Positions 59,693-64,000 of a DNA stretch of 64,000 nucleotides are shown here, piece after piece. A program made the translations under genes and the position numbers. Under the pieces are notes generated by a model. It did no database searches, had not been told where the DNA came from, and saw only the letters and a list, made by a program, of their open reading frames with translations. The stretch's first letter is position 1; the number at the start of each line of letters is the position of its first letter. The stretch spans positions 1 through 64,000 of the forward strand of contig CAJUKU010000010.1 in NCBI GenBank assembly GCA_910587425.1, written 5' to 3'. This DNA is from an uncultured Muribaculaceae bacterium (GTDB lineage: Bacteria; Bacteroidota; Bacteroidia; Bacteroidales; Muribaculaceae).

Positions 59693-60605
59693 GAAGCAGA
59701 AAACAGCCGGCGGCTATGTGGCTGCGGTGGGGATGTTCGATGGTGTGCATCTCGGGCACCGCTTTGTGGTGGAACGCCTCGTTGGTGAGAGCCGTGAGCG
59801 CGGACTGTCCTCCATGATTGTCACTTTCCGCCGTCATCCGCTCGAAGTCATAGCCCCGGAACGTGCGCCCCGGCTGATAACCGGTGCGGAGCAGAAAGAG
59901 CGTCTGCTGCTTGATCTTGGTGTAGAGCGCGTGTGTATGCTCGACTTTGACCGGTCGCTTCGGAGTCTTACTGCCGCTGAGTTCATGCAACGACTGCATG
60001 ATGAATGTGGTGTGCGTGTGCTTATGATAGGCTATGACCACTGTTTCGGATCGGATTGTCCGCGTGGTATAGAGGCCTATCGCGCCATCGGTGAGCAGAC
60101 AGGTGTGGAGGTTATCGGTATGCCGGCTCTCGCACCTTCGGGCGAACAGATATGCTCTTCGATGATACGCCGGTTGTTGTCCTCCGGTGATGTCGCAACG
60201 GCTGCAAAAGCCCTCGGACATCCGTTTTCAATCACCGGAGTTGTGGAGCATGGCAGACAGCTCGGACGTACGATCGGTTTCCCGACTGCAAATCTCCGGC
60301 TTGCCGACGATGCCATAGTGCCGCGTGAAGGGGTTTATGCCGCGGCGGCTACGATGCCCGACGGATTGCTGCGTCCGGCGATGGTGAATATCGGGAGGCG
60401 TCCTACTGTTGACCGTCCCGGTGCGGACCTGAGCATCGAGGCTCATATACTGGATTTCACCGGATTTTTCTACGATGAGACGCTGTCGCTGACATTCTGC
60501 CGACGGTTGCGCGACGAGCGGCGCTTTGACTCGCTCGAAGAACTTAAGGAGGCTTTAGCCGCCGATGCCGCAGCCACCCGTAAGGCGCTGGGCGAAATGC
60601 CATAA
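59685..60605 (+). CDS. ribF: Bifunctional riboflavin kinase/FAD synthetase
   Basis: The 306-residue enzyme turns riboflavin into FMN and FAD. The N-terminal adenylyltransferase half has VGMFDGVHLGHRFVVERLV near residue 15, MIGYDHCFGSD near 115 and SSMIRRLLSSGDV near 155. The C-terminal kinase half has HGRQLGRTIGFPTANLRL near 188 and PAMVNIGRRPT with EAHILDFTG near 232-265. Length is normal. Its last 51 nt overlap the 3' end of the convergent trmH gene. Confidence 0.95.
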   Translation: MPEKQKTAGGYVAAVGMFDGVHLGHRFVVERLVGESRERGLSSMIVTFRRHPLEVIAPERAPRLITGAEQKERLLLDLGVERVCMLDFDRSLRSLTAAEFMQRLHDECGVRVLMIGYDHCFGSDCPRGIEAYRAIGEQTGVEVIGMPALAPSGEQICSSMIRRLLSSGDVATAAKALGHPFSITGVVEHGRQLGRTIGFPTANLRLADDAIVPREGVYAAAATMPDGLLRPAMVNIGRRPTVDRPGADLSIEAHILDFTGFFYDETLSLTFCRRLRDERRFDSLEELKEALAADAAATRKALGEMP

Positions 60606-61103
60606 TGCAAGTCCTGCCGATACGGCGACATTGAGCGAGTGCTTCGTGCCGTACTGAGGTATTTCCAGGCATACATCAGCCATATCGACGACAGTCTGAT
60701 CTACTCCATGCACTTCGTGCCCCACGACCACGGCGTAACATCCGTCGGGTTGGGGGGCGAACCGCTGCAGCTCCACGCTGCCTTTCACCTGCTCAAGTAC
60801 GCATACAGTATATCCTTCGGCGCGAAGCGCTGCGATGCAATCAGCTGTTGAGGCATAGTATTCCCATGCAACTGATTCCTCGGCGCCAAGTGCCGTCTTG
60901 TGTATTTCTGGGGAGGGGGGCGTCGCGGTTATGCCGCACAGCGCCACGCGCTCTATGCCGAACGCGTCGGAGGTGCGGAACATTGAGCCGATGTTGTTGA
61001 GTGAGCGCACATTGTCGAGCACGAGCGTCAGCCGCAGTTTGGGCTTTGCGCGAAAGACCTCGACCGTGTCGCGGCCGAGGTCCCATATAGTTTTCTTGTC
61101 CAT
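60555..61103 (-). CDS. TrmH (SpoU) family RNA methyltransferase
   Basis: The 182-residue protein has the SPOUT knot motifs: LTLVLDNVRSLNNIGSMFRTSDAFGIERVAL near 25-55, YAVVVGHEVHGVDQTVVDMADVCLEIPQYG near 122-151 and SLNVAVSAGLALWHF near 156-170. Such enzymes methylate tRNA or rRNA ribose; the site here is unknown. It lies 38 nt downstream of serS on the same strand. Its 3' end overlaps ribF by 51 nt in the opposite orientation. Confidence 0.9.
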   Translation of the reverse strand: MDKKTIWDLGRDTVEVFRAKPKLRLTLVLDNVRSLNNIGSMFRTSDAFGIERVALCGITATPPSPEIHKTALGAEESVAWEYYASTADCIAALRAEGYTVCVLEQVKGSVELQRFAPQPDGCYAVVVGHEVHGVDQTVVDMADVCLEIPQYGTKHSLNVAVSAGLALWHFAQRLTGGCGIGG

Positions 61104-61141
61104 CCGGAGGGCTTATCGTTCTTTGATGCGTAATGCCGCCA

Positions 61142-62413
61142 TCAGTTGATGATGTCGAATCCTGTGTAGGGGCGGAGCACTTCGGGCACCACGATTCCTT
61201 CGGGTGTCTGGTTGTTCTCCAGAAGAGCAGCCATGATGCGGGGGAGTGCAAGCGCGGAGCCGTTGAGGGTGTGGCAGAGACGTGTCTTCTTGTCCTCACC
61301 ACGGTAGCGGCATTTGAGGCGGTTTGCCTGATATGTCTCGAAGTTGCTCACCGACGATACCTCAAGCCAGCGTTTCTGTGCTCCTGACCATACCTCAAAG
61401 TCGAATGTGATAGCCGATGTGAAGCTCATGTCGCCACCGCAAAGGCGCAGTATATGCCAGGGGAGACCGAGTTTTTCAAGAAGTCCCTGCACGTGGTCTT
61501 TCATCTCCTCAAGCGCGGCGTATGAGTTCTCAGGCTTCTCTATGCGCACGATCTCGACTTTGTCGAACTGGTGGAGTCGGTTCAGTCCGCGCACATCCTT
61601 ACCGTAGCTGCCAGCCTCGCGGCGGAAACAAGCTGAATAAGCGCAGTTCTTGATGGGGAGATCTCGCTCGGCGATGATTACATCGCGGTAGAGGTTGGTG
61701 ACAGGCACCTCGGCTGTGGGTATGAGGTAGAGGTTGTCGAGGTTGCAGTGGTACATCTGTCCCTCCTTGTCGGGGAGCTGACCTGTTCCGTAGCCTGACG
61801 CCTCATTTACCACGTACGGGGGCTGAACCTCAAGATAGCCGGCGCGTCCTGCCTCGTCGAGGAAGAACTGAATGAGTGCGCGCTGCAGGCGTGCACCCTT
61901 GCCGAGATACACGGGGAATCCGGCTCCGGTGATCTTCACGCCGAGGTCGAAGTCTATCAGGTTGTATTTCTTTGCGAGCTCCCAGTGGGGGAGTGCGTCT
62001 TCGGGGAGATCAGGCATCGGACCGCCGGTCTTCTCAACCACATTGTCGGCGGCTGTCAATCCGGCGGGTACGGCATCGCAGGGGAGATTGGGCACGCTGA
62101 GAAGTATCTCGCGGATCTCAGCCTCTGTGGCTGCGAGTGTATCGGCTACGCCTTTCAGCTGATTCTTGAGCTGTGCGACTTTGTTTTTAGCCTCTTCCGC
62201 TTCCTCACGCTTGCCCTGTTTCATCAGCGCACCGATCTGCGCTGAGAGCTTGTTGAGCTCAGCTGAGATATTGTCGTTCTCAAGCTGCACGGCGCGGCGC
62301 TTGTCGTCGAGTTCGAGCACCTTGTTGATGGGTTCTTTTCCGTCGAAACCCTTTATGGCGAGGCGCTCTATCGTGCGCCCGGGATTTTCCTTTATCTGCT
62401 GTATTGTAAGCAT
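61142..62413 (-). CDS. serS: Seryl-tRNA synthetase
   Basis: The 423-residue class II synthetase has the N-terminal coiled-coil arm (KVLELDDKRRAVQLENDNIS to about residue 100). Its catalytic core has LIPTAEVPVTNLYRD near 230, CFRREAGSYGKDVRGLNRLHQFDKVEIV near 262-290 (motif 2), and the motif 3 NGSALALPRIMAALLENNQ near 378. It joins serine to tRNA-Ser. It is the middle gene of the yqeY-serS-trmH unit, 13 nt from yqeY. Confidence 0.97.
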   Translation of the reverse strand: MLTIQQIKENPGRTIERLAIKGFDGKEPINKVLELDDKRRAVQLENDNISAELNKLSAQIGALMKQGKREEAEEAKNKVAQLKNQLKGVADTLAATEAEIREILLSVPNLPCDAVPAGLTAADNVVEKTGGPMPDLPEDALPHWELAKKYNLIDFDLGVKITGAGFPVYLGKGARLQRALIQFFLDEAGRAGYLEVQPPYVVNEASGYGTGQLPDKEGQMYHCNLDNLYLIPTAEVPVTNLYRDVIIAERDLPIKNCAYSACFRREAGSYGKDVRGLNRLHQFDKVEIVRIEKPENSYAALEEMKDHVQGLLEKLGLPWHILRLCGGDMSFTSAITFDFEVWSGAQKRWLEVSSVSNFETYQANRLKCRYRGEDKKTRLCHTLNGSALALPRIMAALLENNQTPEGIVVPEVLRPYTGFDIIN

Positions 62414-62426
62414 GGTGCGTTACTAA

Positions 62427-62876
62427 TTAGCTTAATAATTCCTTGACTTTCGCCGAGATCGCGCGTCCGTCGGCACGTCCTGCAAGCGCTTTGGATGCAA
62501 CACCCATTACCTTGCCCATCTCGCGCTGTGAGGTGGCTCCAACCTGCGCTATTATGGCACGCAGTTCGGCTGTCAGCTCCTCTTCGGTAAGCTGTTTTGG
62601 AAGATACTCTTCGATGACGGCAGCCTCGGCGAGCTCGTTGGCAGCGAGTTCGGGACGGTTCTGCGAGGTGTATATCTCTGCTGTCTCGCGGCGCTGCTTC
62701 ACCATTTTGGTCATTATGCGGGTGGCAGTGTCGTCGGTTAGTGTGCCGTCAGCCCCTTTGGCTGTCTTTGCTTCCAGAAACTCCTTCTTGATACCACGCA
62801 GGGTTTCGAGCCGTACTTTGTCCTTAGCCAGCATCGCGGCTTTGATGTCGGCGCTTATCTTTTCAAATAAGTCCAT
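62427..62876 (-). CDS. GatB/YqeY domain-containing protein
   Basis: The 149-residue protein is a stand-alone YqeY helical domain: RLETLRGIKKEFLEAKTAKG near 22, VKQRRETAEIYTSQNRPELAANELAEAAVIEEYLPKQLTEEEL near 58-100, and EMGKVMGVASKALAGRADGRAISAKVKELL at the end. The domain also forms the tail of GatB and may bind tRNA. It is the first gene of a minus-strand unit with serS and trmH. An exact -7 element (62895-62902) precedes it. Confidence 0.92.
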   Translation of the reverse strand: MDLFEKISADIKAAMLAKDKVRLETLRGIKKEFLEAKTAKGADGTLTDDTATRIMTKMVKQRRETAEIYTSQNRPELAANELAEAAVIEEYLPKQLTEEELTAELRAIIAQVGATSQREMGKVMGVASKALAGRADGRAISAKVKELLS

Positions 62877-62894
62877 AAATGATACATTTTACGG

Positions 62895-62902
62895 CAAAGT
62901 TA
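62895..62902 (-). promoter_or_regulatory. -7 element for yqeY-serS-trmH
   Basis: On the minus strand CAAAGTTA reads TAACTTTG, 19 nt upstream of the yqeY ATG. No standard -33 element is seen. Confidence 0.5.
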
Positions 62903-63035
62903 CTATAAATTCATGAAACCCCGTCCGAATCAGCTCTAAAAATACATTTGGCTGCATTCCCTACCCTTAACCCTTCTTCCAACAGGCAAGTACAAAATAA
63001 TCGCCACGTGTTTCTATTATATGTAACATTTTAGT

Positions 63036-63043
63036 TAGCTTTG
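63036..63043 (+). promoter_or_regulatory. -7 element for the HigA-like gene
   Basis: TAGCTTTG fits TAnnTTTG exactly, about 75 nt before the ATG at 63119. The 240-nt gap before it contains no other gene I can support. Confidence 0.4.
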
Positions 63044-63118
63044 TAGCTAAAACAAGGAGCAGCATTACGTTAAAAGCGAAGTTTGATGTTGCATATACGA
63101 CAATAAACAGATGTAAAT

Positions 63119-63421
63119 ATGAGACTATATACCCACGATGAAATGCTCGACCGTGTTGTTGGTGCAAAAGGGACACCGCGTCGTGATGCTTTGGATGCAG
63201 AATTGCAATCATATCTAATAGGTGAGGCTATCAAACAGGCGAGAAAGGAAAAGAAGCTGACGCAGGCGCAGCTTGGTGAACTGATGGGTGTTCAGAGAGC
63301 GCAGGTTTCAAGGATAGAAAGAGGTCACAACTTGACGGTCGGAACAATCGTCAGAGCATTCAAGGCTATGGGTGTACCCGCCGCATTCTCTTTCGGTGGC
63401 GTGTCTCTTTCGCTTTGCTGA
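63119..63421 (+). CDS. XRE-family HigA-like antitoxin/regulator, without a toxin neighbour
   Basis: The 100-residue protein matches the HigA type of Bacteroidetes: MRLYTHDEMLDRVVGAKGTPRRDALDAELQ, then the helix-turn-helix IKQARKEKKLTQAQLGELMGVQRAQVSRIERGHNLT near 41-76. HigA binds its own promoter and neutralises the HigB ribonuclease. The usual upstream higB is absent; the 240 nt before it hold only short frames. It may therefore be an orphan antitoxin that protects against foreign HigB or acts as a regulator. The region is AT-richer than the serS side. Confidence 0.85.
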   Translation: MRLYTHDEMLDRVVGAKGTPRRDALDAELQSYLIGEAIKQARKEKKLTQAQLGELMGVQRAQVSRIERGHNLTVGTIVRAFKAMGVPAAFSFGGVSLSLC

Positions 63422-63537
63422 GACTATGCCTCTTTGAGAGCATGATGATTTGTGCGGGGGAGGAAAAAATGGTGGGGGATGTAACGTTTCGGCGCGATGC
63501 GGTGTCTAATAGATGTAAACTAATTCCTCACACTACG

Positions 63538-64000
63538 ATGAAACGTACATTTTTCACACTGATTCTCGTCATGGCGGCGATTGTCGCCGGAGCAGCAACG
63601 ATAACTCCGTCGAAGACATATATCACCCAGACTCTACGCATCGGATCTTTCACAGCGCTGCGCACCAACACGGCTATTGATATTGAGTACACCGTTGGAC
63701 CGCAGTCAGTCAAGCTGTATGCGCCCGACAATCTGATCAATTACATCAAGGTGTCGCTGTCGGGCGGTGAGCTCCAGGTGAGCTACAAAGAGAACATGAA
63801 TATAAAAGGCTCGCATAAGTCCAAGCTGATAGTCTCGGCGCCGAAAGTGCTCACTTTTACAGTAGCATCGGCGGGCGATATAAAGATAAAGTCGAATATC
63901 AAGCAGACCGGCAACACGGTATCGCTCAACACTCTCTCCGCCGGCGACATCGAGGCGATGAATATCGAAGCCAAAGAGGTGACGTGCACGACAAGCTCTG
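63538..64000 (+). CDS. Head GIN domain (DUF2807) secreted protein, 3' end beyond window
   Basis: The frame runs 154 codons from the ATG at 63538 to the window edge. A signal peptide (KRTFFTLILVMAAIVAGAA) is followed by LRIGSFTALRTNTAIDIEYTVGPQSVKLYAPDNLINYIKV and repeating beta strands (KLIVSAPKVLTFTVASAGDIKIKS, NTVSLNTLSAGDIEAMNIEA). This is the start of a right-handed beta-helix 'head GIN' protein, a common periplasmic or surface family of unknown function in Bacteroidetes. Confidence 0.8.
   Translation, partial: MKRTFFTLILVMAAIVAGAATITPSKTYITQTLRIGSFTALRTNTAIDIEYTVGPQSVKLYAPDNLINYIKVSLSGGELQVSYKENMNIKGSHKSKLIVSAPKVLTFTVASAGDIKIKSNIKQTGNTVSLNTLSAGDIEAMNIEAKEVTCTTSS

Noticed and set aside
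1..64000. CRISPR arrays, rRNA genes, insertion sequences or prophage genes
   Set aside because: No regularly spaced repeats, rRNA signatures, transposases or phage structural genes were seen.

Overview
The window looks like a chromosomal segment of a gut-type Bacteroidales bacterium, possibly Muribaculaceae-like; that family-level placement is my inference. The evidence is: many exact Bacteroidetes -7 elements (TAnnTTTG), often with a TTG/TTTG about 20 nt upstream; few Shine-Dalgarno sites; a PorZ-like type IX secretion gene; phylum-typical families (DUF2851, DUF4271, DUF4493, DUF4923, PCMD lipoproteins, GH3-like and SIMPL proteins); and a SAM-II-type riboswitch before metK. Most of the window is housekeeping genome of moderate G+C, interrupted by visibly AT-rich patches.

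Layout. 1-2040 is an AT-rich patch with a truncated surface lipoprotein of SGNH-hydrolase type, divergent from an acyltransferase-3 gene that is frame-broken at a nine-G tract, as in a phase-variable gene in the OFF state. 2064-4312 holds a DUF2851 gene and an AraC regulator. 4498-4822 holds a small antitoxin-like gene followed by a toxin stump. 4883-7103 is a GH3-like/SIMPL pair, followed by rubrerythrin, an ECF sigma factor and a small Lys-rich secreted protein. 9211-9772 is a structured intergenic region. 9773-17590 is an informational run: ybeY, mnmG, a parS-like site, apt, uvrC, rdgB and a PorZ-like gene. 17591-18452 holds nested inverted repeats, a promoter and a nine-C tract in front of a giant secreted protein with mosaic base composition. 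Then come the riboswitch and metK, a SurA/PpiD-like foldase, sdaA, tRNA-Ala(GGC) and an outer-membrane barrel.

29751-36814 is all on the minus strand: hpf, a Xer recombinase, and a compact four-gene cell-surface locus (DUF4493+PCMD lipoprotein, two paralogous beta-barrels, PCMD lipoprotein). This locus is the best candidate for an undescribed system. 37011-44768 holds a DUF4923 protein, a YebC protein, pheT, a patatin, a cytoplasmic GH13 enzyme and prs. 45161-53129 holds recA, a glycosyltransferase with a barrel protein, a nitroreductase, carB and asd. 53205-60605 holds a cation:proton antiporter, a LOG-family protein, DUF4271, hemD, rnpA, yidD, a TatD-like hydrolase, a HAD phosphatase and ribF. 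This meets a convergent minus-strand yqeY-serS-trmH unit. The right end has a solitary HigA-like regulator and a truncated head-GIN domain protein.

Functionally the window combines translation and nucleotide metabolism with envelope biology: type IX secretion, surface lipoproteins and barrels. Variable control points are suggested by homopolymer tracts, and metabolite control by the riboswitch.
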